Assembly (NCBI GenBank): GCA_023426225.1
Contig: JAFABD010000206.1
Location: 1-40,801 of the forward strand
DNA from: Pseudomonadota bacterium
GTDB lineage: Bacteria; Pseudomonadota; Alphaproteobacteria; Sphingomonadales; Sphingomonadaceae
Direction: 5' to 3'
Length of the DNA stretch: 40,801 nucleotides
Below, in pieces: positions 1 to 7,373 of this stretch. The position numbers were made by a program, and so were the translations under genes. The notes beneath the pieces were generated by a model that was not told where the DNA came from, did no database searches, and saw nothing but the letters and a program-made list of their open reading frames with translations. Position 1 is the stretch's first letter. Each line of letters begins with the position of its first letter.

Positions 1-710
1 GTGCCCGCCATCTGCGCCGAAACGGCGTTGAGGCTGCTCTGCGCGGCGGCAAGGTCCGACTGGATCTGCGCAAGCTGCGCGCGCGCCGCGCCGATGCGGT
101 CGTCGAGCGAGCCCGTGCCCGGCAGGCTGCCCAGGAAACGCGCCTGGAAGTCGGCGCGCTTGGCGTCCGCATCCTGCAACTGCTTCTGCCGCTCGGCGAG
201 CTGCTGGTCGAGGAACTGGAGCGACTGGCTCGACTGGTCGCGATTGTCCGCCAGGTTGTTCTCGACGAACAGGTCGATCAGCTTCTGCGCGATCTGCCGC
301 GCCAGCTTGCCGCTGCTCGCGGTCACGCTGATCGAAAACTGGTTGGGCTGGTCGGCGGTGATCTTGATCGCGTTCTGCAACGACGCGACGCGCGCCGCGA
401 CGTCGCGGTCGCTCGTGACGGTGCGGGCCAGGTCGGTGCCGCGCACGACCTTTTCCAGCGTGACCGCCGCCGTCAGCGTCTGGCGAAGCCGGTCGATATC
501 CTGCTGCTGCTGGCTCGCCGCCCCCGGGTCGGTCGGCAGGATCGGGCGCAACTGGACATAGACGCGGGCGCGCGATTCGTATCGCGTCGGAAGCTGCGAC
601 ACGACGAACCACCCGGCCAGGCACACCGCCCATGCGACGCACAGCGCCAGCCACCGGCGTTGCCAGATGCCGTGAAGCGCGATGCGTGCCTCGTCGAGCA
701 GGTTCCCCAT
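1..710 (-). CDS. XrtA-system polysaccharide chain-length determinant (Wzz/GumC-like), 3' end outside window
   Basis: About 236 N-terminal residues are visible, starting at the ATG at 710 (protein begins MGNLLDEARIALHG); the rest lies beyond the window edge. A single membrane segment near residues 18-38 (around RRWLALCVAWAVCLAG) is followed by YESRARVYVQ, typical of the Wzz domain. A Gln/Asp-rich stretch from about residue 155 should form the periplasmic coiled coil. Members of this family sit in the inner membrane and set the chain length of exported polysaccharide. The gene begins 13 bp after the export lipoprotein gene, so the two are probably one transcript. Assignment to the exosortase-A subfamily rests on the neighbouring XrtA-type enzymes. 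Confidence 0.85.
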   Translation of the reverse strand, partial: MGNLLDEARIALHGIWQRRWLALCVAWAVCLAGWFVVSQLPTRYESRARVYVQLRPILPTDPGAASQQQQDIDRLRQTLTAAVTLEKVVRGTDLARTVTSDRDVAARVASLQNAIKITADQPNQFSISVTASSGKLARQIAQKLIDLFVENNLADNRDQSSQSLQFLDQQLAERQKQLQDADAKRADFQARFLGSLPGTGSLDDRIGAARAQLAQIQSDLAAAQSSLNAVSAQMAG

Positions 711-723
711 CCGCCGCGGCTCC

Positions 724-1377
724 TCAGAACATGCTTTCGGGGATGATGATGACGTCGCCGGGCTCCAGCCGCACATTGGCGCTGATGTTGCCGTTCTTCA
801 GCAGGTCGGAAAGGCGGATGCGGTACTCGCGCTGGCGGCCGCTCGCCTTGTCATAGCGGACGAGCCGCGCGCGGTTGCCCGACGCGAATTCGGAAAGCCC
901 GCCGACCGCGATCATCGCGTCGAGCACGGTCATGTTGGCGCGATACGGGATCGACGCGGGCTTTTCGGTCGCGCCGACGATGCGCACCTGCTGGCTGTAC
1001 GTGCCCGAGAAGTTCTCGACGATCACCGAAACGATCGGGTCCTTGATATACTCGCTCAGCGCGAGCTTCAGGTCGTCGGCCAGCATCGCCGGCGTCTTGC
1101 CGACGGCGGGCATGTCGCTGATCAGCGGCGTGGTGATCCGCCCGTCGGGGCGCACCTGGACCTTGGCCGACAGTTCCGGGTTGCGCCACACGAAGATGTT
1201 GAGCTGGTCCATCGGGCCGATGACATATTCCTCGCTCGGCGCCTCATGCGCCGCGACGGCCGATGCGGGCGGCAGTTCGGCGCGCCCGCCGGCGCCCGCA
1301 CAGCCTGCAAGCAGCATCGCCGGCAGCATCGGCGCCGCAACGGTCCAGTTCTTTCGCAACTCCAACCCTCGTCCCAT
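724..1377 (-). CDS. XrtA-system polysaccharide export lipoprotein (Wza/EpsE-like)
   Basis: This 217-residue protein has a lipoprotein signal (lipobox LLAGC, Cys26 with the start used here). A polysaccharide export domain follows at about residues 47-120 (YVIGPMDQLNIFVWRN, then VRPDGRITTPLISD), and then an SLBB-like part (VRIVGATEKPASIPYR) ending in LEPGDVIIIPE. Such proteins form the periplasmic/outer-membrane channel for exopolysaccharide. I chose the ATG at 1377 because AGGAGCT lies 6 nt upstream; a start at 1395 would add six residues but puts that site inside the gene. The next gene downstream is the chain-length determinant. About 200 bp of non-coding DNA separates it from the decarboxylase gene upstream, so it may have its own promoter. 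Confidence 0.88.
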   Translation of the reverse strand: MGRGLELRKNWTVAAPMLPAMLLAGCAGAGGRAELPPASAVAAHEAPSEEYVIGPMDQLNIFVWRNPELSAKVQVRPDGRITTPLISDMPAVGKTPAMLADDLKLALSEYIKDPIVSVIVENFSGTYSQQVRIVGATEKPASIPYRANMTVLDAMIAVGGLSEFASGNRARLVRYDKASGRQREYRIRLSDLLKNGNISANVRLEPGDVIIIPESMF

Positions 1378-1580
1378 GCGCGCAGCTCCTTCCACGGCAC
1401 GACCGGGCCGACGGGCGGCCGGAAATGCCGGGATCAGCGCGAGCTATCGCCGGTTCGGGTAAAGATAGCGTTAGTGAAAAGGCACGGATTTCCGCCGATG
1501 TTCTACCCCCGTTCCGCAAAGCCGCCCATTTTGGGGCAGCCGGAACAGCGCCGGAAAGAAAGTCGGCGGCCGCCGCGCGG

Positions 1581-2804
1581 TCAGTCGGTCGGCAGCCCCA
1601 GCACCACCTCGCGCACCGGCGGATGGCCCAGGAACATCGACGGGCTCGCCGTCGCGCCATAGGCGCCCGATGCGAACAGCACGACCAGATCGCCCACCTC
1701 GGCGCGCGGCATCGCGACGCGATCGGCCAGCCGGTCGAGCGGCGTGCACAGCGGCCCGACGATGCTCACCGTCTCCTCGGGCGCGTCGCCCATCCGCTCG
1801 GCGATCGCGACCGGATAGTTGCGGCGCACCACCGTGCCGAAATTGCCCGTGGCGGCGAGATGGTGGTTGAGCCCGCCGTCGACGACCAGGAACCGCTCGC
1901 CCTGCGACCATTTGCGATCGACGACGCGCGCGACATAGACGCCCGCCTCGCCGACCAGCCAGCGGCCCAGCTCGATCGCGAAGTGCCAGCCCGTCAGCGG
2001 TGCGCACGCCGCGCCCAGCGCCGCGCCGATCGCCTCGATGTCGATGGCCGTGTCGCCGGGGAAATAGGGGATGCCGAATCCGCCGCCCAGATTGACCAGC
2101 GGCGGCACGCTGCCCGCCGCGTCGGCCAGCCGCTCGGCCAGCGCGATCGTCGCGGCCTGGGTGTCGATCACCGCCTGCGTGTCGAGCGACTGCGATCCGG
2201 CATAGATATGGAATCCCTGCCACGCCGCGCCCGCCGCCAGCAGCCGCCGCACCAGCCCGGGGACGAACGCCGTATCGACGCCGAACGGCGATGCGCGCCC
2301 GCCCATCTTCATCCCCGATCCCTTGAGCTCGAAGTCGGGGTTGACCCGCACCGCCAGCCGCGGCGCGCGGCCGACGCGCTCGGCGATCGACAGCGCCCGC
2401 TCGGCCTCGCTTTCCGATTCGAGGTTGATCGTCGCGCCGCACGCGATCGCGGCCTGCAATTCGGCGTCGCGCTTGCCCGGCCCGGCAAAGCTGATCGCCG
2501 CGGCCGGCTTGACCGCCAGCGCGCGGTCGAGTTCCCCCGCCGATGCGACGTCGAGCCCGTCGACGCGCGGCGCCATCGCGGCGAGCAGCAGCGGATGCGG
2601 GTTGGCCTTGATCGCATAGTGCAGCGCGACCCCGGCGGGGAGCGCCGCCCGCAACCGCGCGATCCGTGCGGCGACGATGCCGAAATCATAGGCATAAAAG
2701 GGCGTTCCCGCCGCCGCCAGCGCGCGCACGGCCTCGCCGCCGACCGTCAGGCTCGACTGGCCGGCGAATTCGGGCGGGATCGGTCCATGGGGTTTGGAAG
2801 TCAT
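1581..2804 (-). CDS. PLP-dependent decarboxylase, exosortase A system-associated
   Basis: This 407-residue fold-type III PLP enzyme belongs to the Orn/DAP/Arg decarboxylase superfamily. The PLP lysine is in HYAIKANPHP (Lys66), the glycine-rich phosphate-binding loop is NLGGGFGIPYFPG near residue 225, and the substrate Cys region is GPLCTPLD near residue 355, followed by FASGAYGATASPSMF. The family is known as an accessory gene of XrtA loci, but its substrate is not established. Its start overlaps the stop of the AMP-forming ligase gene by 4 nt (ATGA, 2801-2804), so the two proteins are translationally coupled. This favours one pathway in which the ligase activates, and this enzyme decarboxylates, an amino acid or related acid (inference). 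Lysine or diaminopimelate decarboxylase is the alternative, but context argues against it. Confidence 0.87.
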   Translation of the reverse strand: MTSKPHGPIPPEFAGQSSLTVGGEAVRALAAAGTPFYAYDFGIVAARIARLRAALPAGVALHYAIKANPHPLLLAAMAPRVDGLDVASAGELDRALAVKPAAAISFAGPGKRDAELQAAIACGATINLESESEAERALSIAERVGRAPRLAVRVNPDFELKGSGMKMGGRASPFGVDTAFVPGLVRRLLAAGAAWQGFHIYAGSQSLDTQAVIDTQAATIALAERLADAAGSVPPLVNLGGGFGIPYFPGDTAIDIEAIGAALGAACAPLTGWHFAIELGRWLVGEAGVYVARVVDRKWSQGERFLVVDGGLNHHLAATGNFGTVVRRNYPVAIAERMGDAPEETVSIVGPLCTPLDRLADRVAMPRAEVGDLVVLFASGAYGATASPSMFLGHPPVREVVLGLPTD

Positions 2805-4318
2805 GCGATGTCGGCCTTCAGGAGCGCGCGGTCGAGCTTGCCGTTCGGCCCGCGCGGCAATGTGTCGCGCCAGATATAGCGCGTCGGCTGCATGAAGCTC
2901 GGCAGGTCGCGGCGCAACCGCTGGCGAAGCGCCGCCTCGGCGGCGTCCGCCTCGCCTGCCGCACGCGCGACGACGACGATCGCCTGGCCCAGCCGCTCGT
3001 CGGCGACCCCGAACGCGGCCGCCTCGCGCACCTCGTCGCCGCTCAGCACCGCCTCCTCGATCTCGGTCGGGCTGATGCGGTTGCCCGCCGACTTGATCAT
3101 CTCGTCGTCGCGGCCGACGAAACGCAGCAGCCCGTCGCTATCGGCGACCACCGTGTCGCCCGACCACACCGCCGTCCCGCCATATCGCGAAAAAGCGGGC
3201 GCGGGCCGAAAGCGGAGCGCGGTGCGTTCGGCGTCGCGCCAATAGCCCTGCGCGACCAGCGGCCCGGCATGGACCATCTCGCCCGGCTCGCCCGGCCCGG
3301 CGCGGCTGCCGTCGGGACGCACGACCATCACCTCGGCAAAGGGGATCTCCCGGCCGATCGAATCGGGGTGCGTGTCGACCAGCGCCGGATCGAGATAGGT
3401 CGACCGGAACGCCTCGGTCAGCCCGTACATCGGATAGAGCGCCGCCTGCGGAAAGCGCGCGCGCAGCCCGGCGACGAGGCGCGGCGTCAGCGCGCCGCCC
3501 GAATTGGTCAGCCGCCGCAAGCTTGCCGCCGTCGCCTCGGGCCATTCGGCCTCGAGCAGTTGCACCCACAGCGGCGGCACGCCCGCCAGCGTCGTCGCCT
3601 CGAAGCGCGCGACCGCCTTCACCACGTCGCGCGCGGTCAGATAATCGAGCGGCACGACGCACGCCCCCGCCGCCCAGGTCGAGAAGAGCTGGTTCTGGCC
3701 ATAGTCGAAGCTCAGCGGCAGCACGCCCAGCACGCGGTCGGCCGGATCGATCTTCAGATAATGCGCGACGCTGATCGCCCCCAGCCACAGATTGGCGTGG
3801 CTCAGCATCACGCCCTTGGGCCGTCCGGTCGATCCCGAGGTGTACAGGATCGCGGCGAGCGTCTCCGGCGCGGCGCGCGACGGGGCCAGCGGCATCAGCG
3901 CGGCGGCGGCCTCGGCGACTTCCGTTTCGGTGGAAACGGCGGTGCGTCGCGGCACGTCTCCGAACGACAGCGAATCGAGCCTGGATTGCTGCGAAACGAG
4001 CAGTTCCGCCCCGCTATCGGCAAGGATATGGGCCACCTGTGCGCGTTTCAGCACCGGATTGAGAGGCACATGCACATAGCCCGCGCGAACCGCGGCGAGC
4101 GGCATCAGGCACGCGGCCCGCGTTTTCGGCAGCCATGTCGCCACCCGCGCGCCGGGCGCGAGCCCCTGCGCCGCCAGCCACGCCGCCAGCCGTCCCACCT
4201 CGGCCTCCAGCGCGGCATAGGTCAGCGTGCCGTCACGGTCGGCAAGCGCGACGGCGTCGGGTCGGCCACGCAAAGGCAGCGTGTCGAGCGGCTGGGCAAG
4301 CGGTTCGAGCGCGATCAT
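2801..4318 (-). CDS. Acyl-CoA ligase (AMP-forming), exosortase A system-associated
   Basis: A 505-residue member of the ANL adenylating superfamily. Motifs in order are the phosphate loop LYTSGSTGRPKGVMLSH, the YPMYGLTEAFRST motif, the SGDTVV hinge region, GRDDEMIKSAGNRISP, and a C-terminal NGKLDR carrying the catalytic lysine. The enzyme should make an acyl- or aminoacyl-adenylate and pass it to CoA or a carrier protein; the ACP gene starting 72 bp away on the other strand is the obvious acceptor (inference). The ATG at 4318 (MIALEPLAQP) was chosen because adenylation-domain similarity starts there. The same reading frame stays open far upstream, but only across the divergently transcribed ACP and hydrolase genes. 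It overlaps the decarboxylase gene by 4 nt. Confidence 0.88.
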   Translation of the reverse strand: MIALEPLAQPLDTLPLRGRPDAVALADRDGTLTYAALEAEVGRLAAWLAAQGLAPGARVATWLPKTRAACLMPLAAVRAGYVHVPLNPVLKRAQVAHILADSGAELLVSQQSRLDSLSFGDVPRRTAVSTETEVAEAAAALMPLAPSRAAPETLAAILYTSGSTGRPKGVMLSHANLWLGAISVAHYLKIDPADRVLGVLPLSFDYGQNQLFSTWAAGACVVPLDYLTARDVVKAVARFEATTLAGVPPLWVQLLEAEWPEATAASLRRLTNSGGALTPRLVAGLRARFPQAALYPMYGLTEAFRSTYLDPALVDTHPDSIGREIPFAEVMVVRPDGSRAGPGEPGEMVHAGPLVAQGYWRDAERTALRFRPAPAFSRYGGTAVWSGDTVVADSDGLLRFVGRDDEMIKSAGNRISPTEIEEAVLSGDEVREAAAFGVADERLGQAIVVVARAAGEADAAEAALRQRLRRDLPSFMQPTRYIWRDTLPRGPNGKLDRALLKADIA

Positions 4319-4390
4319 CCCCCACCCATTACGCTTGGCAGCCGCGCCGCCAAGTCTTACGGGGACGAAAAAAGTCGCAGGGGACACACA
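4319..4390. promoter_or_regulatory. Divergent intergenic region with inverted repeat CTTGGC-N9-GCCAAG
   Basis: Only 72 bp separate the ligase gene (minus) from the ACP gene (plus), so both promoters must lie here or overlap the coding starts. A perfect 6-bp inverted repeat (4334-4339 and 4349-4354, 9-bp spacer) sits near its centre and could bind a dimeric regulator. AGGGGA at 4379-4384 is the ribosome-binding site of the ACP gene. I could not identify a convincing -35/-10 pair. Confidence 0.4.
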
Positions 4391-4663
4391 TTGCAGCGTC
4401 AGGACCAGATTGAGATCGAGGAAGCGGTGCGCGGCGTACTCGCCGACGTGCTTGGGCTGGACGCGGCGCGGGTCGCGGCATTCGACGCCGACACAGCGCT
4501 TTTCGGCGCGCTTCCCGAGCTCGATTCGATGGCAGTCGCGGGCGTCTTGACCGAACTCGAGGATCGCCTCGGCATCCTGATCGACGACGACGAGGTCGAC
4601 GGCGACATGCTCGAAACCTTCGGTGCGCTCACCCGCTTCGTCGCGGCCAAGGTCCGGGGGTGA
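4391..4663 (+). CDS. Acyl carrier protein of the XrtA locus
   Basis: A small 90-residue acidic protein with the phosphopantetheine attachment site in PELDSMAVAGVL (Ser46) and the usual ACP helices (IEIEEAVRGVLADVLGL at the N-terminus, DDDEVDGDMLETFGALTRFV at the C-terminus). No ATG exists in a suitable place. TTG at 4391 has AGGGGA 6 nt upstream and gives normal ACP length. Its stop codon overlaps the GTG start of the next gene (GTGA at 4660-4663). Carrier proteins hold acyl or aminoacyl groups as thioesters; here the adjacent ANL ligase would load it and one of the hydrolase-fold proteins could unload it (inference). It diverges clearly from a fatty-acid-synthesis AcpP, which usually carries GADSLD. 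Confidence 0.85.
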   Translation: MQRQDQIEIEEAVRGVLADVLGLDAARVAAFDADTALFGALPELDSMAVAGVLTELEDRLGILIDDDEVDGDMLETFGALTRFVAAKVRG

Positions 4664-5370
4664 TCGACGGCTACGACTGGGCCGGCGGGCGCGAGGCGAT
4701 GCTTCGCTTCGGCCCCGCCGCTGGTCCGGTCGTGGCATTGGCGTTGCCGCTGTTCGAAGAAGCGAACCGCACGCGCAGCTTTGCCGTAACGCTGCTCCGC
4801 GCGCTGGCCGCTCACGGCATCGCAGGCGCGCTTCCGGACCTTCCCGGTCAGGGGGATAGCCTGGTGGCAACGCAGGATGCGCGGCTGGCGCATCTGCGCA
4901 GCGCCTTTGCCGCTGCGGTGGCGACGCTCGCGGGCGCCGGCGGCCGGGCGGTCCATGCCGCCGCGATCCGTAGCGGCGCACTCCTCGACGGCGATGCGCG
5001 CGTCGCCAGCCGCTGGCATCTGGCGCCCCAGCCGGGCTCGGCGTTATGCCGCGAACTCGATCGTATCGCGCATCACGCCACCCATACCGCCCCGCCCGCC
5101 GACGGCGACGCGCCGACGCTGCGCTGGATCGCCGGAAATGCGATTGCACCGGCGCTGCTGGCTGCGCTTGCCGATGCCGTGCCCGTTCAGGGCGCACACG
5201 ACGCCGGGCCGCCGGTCCGGACGCTGCGCCTGACCGGCGACACCCAGTCCGCCGACGCCCACGTCGCCGGCCCGCCGCTCTGGCGCCGCGCCGAACCCGA
5301 CAATGACGTCGCGTTCGCGACGCTGCTCGCTGCCGATCTCGCCGCGTGGGTCCGGCAATGCGCCAACTGA
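4660..5370 (+). CDS. Alpha/beta-hydrolase-fold protein, exosortase A system-associated (hydrolase 2 type)
   Basis: A 236-residue protein starting with GTG that overlaps the ACP stop. PVVALALPLFEEANRTRS and GALPDLPGQGDS match the first strands of the XrtA-associated hydrolase 2 family. The expected nucleophile elbow (G-x-S-x-G) reads AAIRSGALL, which places Arg at the nucleophile position, so ordinary serine-hydrolase activity is doubtful. The family accompanies hydrolase 1 in XrtA loci and its role is unknown. The C-terminal third is weakly recognisable. The gene overlaps the next one by 13 nt, so ACP, this gene and hydrolase 1 form a translationally coupled unit. Confidence 0.8.
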   Translation: MIDGYDWAGGREAMLRFGPAAGPVVALALPLFEEANRTRSFAVTLLRALAAHGIAGALPDLPGQGDSLVATQDARLAHLRSAFAAAVATLAGAGGRAVHAAAIRSGALLDGDARVASRWHLAPQPGSALCRELDRIAHHATHTAPPADGDAPTLRWIAGNAIAPALLAALADAVPVQGAHDAGPPVRTLRLTGDTQSADAHVAGPPLWRRAEPDNDVAFATLLAADLAAWVRQCAN

Positions 5371-6182
5371 TCGGTTTCGCCTGCTGCGACGCGCCGCTGC
5401 TCGGCACGCTCGACATGTCCCCCGGCGCCTCGGCCCGGACAGGCCTGTTGATCGTCTCCGGCGGCAACGAAATCCGGATCGGCGCCCATCGCGGCATGGC
5501 CTTGCTGGCGGACCGCATCGCATCGGGCGGCTTTCCCGTATTTCGCTTCGACCGGCGCGGCATCGGCGACTCCGGCGGCATCAACGGCGGGTTCGAGACG
5601 AGCGGCCCGGACATCGCCGCCGCGGCCGCCTGCTTCCGAAATACGGCGCGAGTCGACCGCATTCTGGGCTTCGGCAATTGCGACGCCGCAAGCGCCCTCA
5701 TGCTGTTCCACCGCGACGCCGGCCTCGACGGGCTGGTCCTCGCAAACCCCTGGGCGGTGATGCCACGCGACGACCTGCCGCCGCCCGCTGCGATCCGGGC
5801 GCGATACGCCGCGCGCCTTCGCGACCCAAAGGCGTGGGTACGCCTGCTGCGCGGAGGCGTCGATCTGGGCAAACTGGCGCGCGGCCTCGCCAGGATCAGC
5901 CGCGCCCGGACGGGAGGAGCGGACGGCAACCTGCTGGCCGACCGGCTGGCCGCCGCGCTGTCGGCCAGCACCGTGCCGACGACACTGCTCCTCGCCACCC
6001 GCGATAACAGCGCGATCGCGTTTGCCGACATTCTCGGCAGCCCGGCCTTTGCGGCGATCCGGGACCGCCTGCGCTGCGAACGCCTCGACAGTGCGAGCCA
6101 TAGTTTCGCCGGCCCCGAGGACGGCGAATGGCTCCACGCCCGCCTGATCGCCGCGCTCGAAGGCACGGCGGTGCGGGACTGA
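5358..6182 (+). CDS. Alpha/beta hydrolase, exosortase A system-associated (hydrolase 1 type)
   Basis: A 274-residue alpha/beta hydrolase. TGLLIVSGGNEIRIGAHRG and FRFDRRGIGDSGG are typical of the XrtA hydrolase 1 family. The nucleophile elbow reads GFGNCDAASA, so the nucleophile would be Cys, as in dienelactone hydrolases. A candidate acid is in LLATRDNSA and the likely catalytic His is in DSASHSFAG. I chose ATG 5358 (MRQLIGFACC), which overlaps the previous gene by 13 nt; an in-frame GTG at 5346 would add four residues. It may act as a thioesterase or acyltransferase on the ACP-bound intermediate (inference). It ends 26 bp from the convergent trxB. Confidence 0.85.
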   Translation: MRQLIGFACCDAPLLGTLDMSPGASARTGLLIVSGGNEIRIGAHRGMALLADRIASGGFPVFRFDRRGIGDSGGINGGFETSGPDIAAAAACFRNTARVDRILGFGNCDAASALMLFHRDAGLDGLVLANPWAVMPRDDLPPPAAIRARYAARLRDPKAWVRLLRGGVDLGKLARGLARISRARTGGADGNLLADRLAAALSASTVPTTLLLATRDNSAIAFADILGSPAFAAIRDRLRCERLDSASHSFAGPEDGEWLHARLIAALEGTAVRD

Positions 6183-6208
6183 GCGCTCCCGCACCGGCAC
6201 CAGAACCG

Positions 6209-7180
6209 TTACTCGGCGGCTTCGGCCACCTGCTCGAAATCGGCCGCAGCGAGGAAGCGTTCCGCATCGAGCGCGGCCATACAACCCGTCCCGGCGGCGG
6301 TGATCGCCTGGCGATAATGCTTGTCCATCACGTCACCGCACGCAAAGACGCCGGGGACGCTCGTCCGCGTCGTTCCCTTTTCGACGACGATATAGCCATC
6401 GTCATCGAGCGCGAGGTGGCCGCGGAACAGCTCGGTCGCCGGATGGTGGCCGATCGCGACGAACCCCCCGTCGACAGCGATTTCGGAACGTTCGCCGGTA
6501 ACCGTATCTTCGAGCTCGATGCCGACCAGACCTTCGGGTTCGCCGCCGCCGATGAAGCGCACGACCTTCTTGTTCCAAAGCACGTTGATCCGCTCGTTCG
6601 CCGTCAGCCGCTGCTGCAGGATCTTTTCGGCACGCAACGAGTCGCGGCGATGGATCAGCGTCACGTCGGGGCTGTGATTGGTGAGGTAAAGCGCTTCCTC
6701 GACGGCCGTGTTGCCGCCGCCGATGACCGCAACCTTCTTGCCCCGATAGAAAAAGCCGTCACAGGTCGCGCACGCGCTGACGCCCTTGCCCTTCAGCAGA
6801 TCCTCTGAATCGAGGCCCAGCCAGCGCGCCTGTGCGCCCGTGGCGATGACGAGCACGTCGCCGAAATAGACGGTGCCGCTGTCGCCGACGATACGGAACG
6901 GACGCTGCGAGACGTCGATCTCGACGATCGTGTCCCACATCATCTGGGCACCGACATGCTCGGCCTGGGCCTGCATCTCCTGCATCAGCCACGGGCCCTG
7001 GATCACCTCGCGAAAACCGGGATAATTCTCGACATCGGTGGTCGTGGTGAGCTGGCCGCCGGGCTGGATGCCCTGCACGACGATCGGGGCAAGCCCGGCG
7101 CGCGCGCCATAGATGGCGGCCGAAAGCCCCGCCGGGCCCGATCCGAGAATGAGCATGCGGGTCGAATGGGTAGCGGTCAT
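6209..7180 (-). CDS. trxB: Thioredoxin-disulfide reductase
   Basis: A 323-residue flavoprotein that reduces thioredoxin with NADPH in the cytoplasm, close to the usual TrxB length. The FAD-binding GSGPAGLSAAIYGARAG (from residue 13), IQPGGQLTTTTDVENYPG, the redox-active CATC (Cys137/Cys140), the NADPH-binding VIGGGNTAVEEALYL, HRRDSLRAEKIL and the terminal FACGDVMDKHYRQAITAAGTGC are all present. ATG 7180 (MTATHSTRML) gives the usual N-terminus; the frame is open further upstream, but that part has no TrxB similarity. It is transcribed away from the NAD synthetase gene and convergent with the XrtA hydrolase 1 gene. Confidence 0.96.
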   Translation of the reverse strand: MTATHSTRMLILGSGPAGLSAAIYGARAGLAPIVVQGIQPGGQLTTTTDVENYPGFREVIQGPWLMQEMQAQAEHVGAQMMWDTIVEIDVSQRPFRIVGDSGTVYFGDVLVIATGAQARWLGLDSEDLLKGKGVSACATCDGFFYRGKKVAVIGGGNTAVEEALYLTNHSPDVTLIHRRDSLRAEKILQQRLTANERINVLWNKKVVRFIGGGEPEGLVGIELEDTVTGERSEIAVDGGFVAIGHHPATELFRGHLALDDDGYIVVEKGTTRTSVPGVFACGDVMDKHYRQAITAAGTGCMAALDAERFLAAADFEQVAEAAE

Positions 7181-7373
7181 TCCTGTCTTCCGAATAGCGT
7201 TCGGGGCGCATCTAGTAAGCGCGCGCCGCGAAAGCGCAACATGGGGATGACCGCCTCGCTTCGCCAGCGGATCGTGTGCCGCCGGATCGAAATCCCCGCG
7301 CCAGGGTTGGCACGCCCGTCCACCCCGGACTAGGGAGGCGGACATCGATGTCGACGCCCCTGGAGATGAGCCT

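Noticed and set aside
1378..1580. Sigma-54-type promoter before the polysaccharide export gene, as expected for PrsK/PrsR-regulated XrtA loci
   Set aside because: GGGCGG and TTTGC occur, but the GG-to-GC spacing is 8 rather than 10, so the match is not acceptable.
682..4390. Long plus-strand open frames across the export, decarboxylase and ligase genes
   Set aside because: Arg/Ala/Gly/Pro-rich translations without domains, opposite to clearly recognised minus-strand genes.
4319..6166. The ligase reading frame stays open on the minus strand for another 615 codons, suggesting a large fusion protein
   Set aside because: The extension covers the ACP and both hydrolase genes on the other strand and shows no domain of its own; it is a high-GC shadow.
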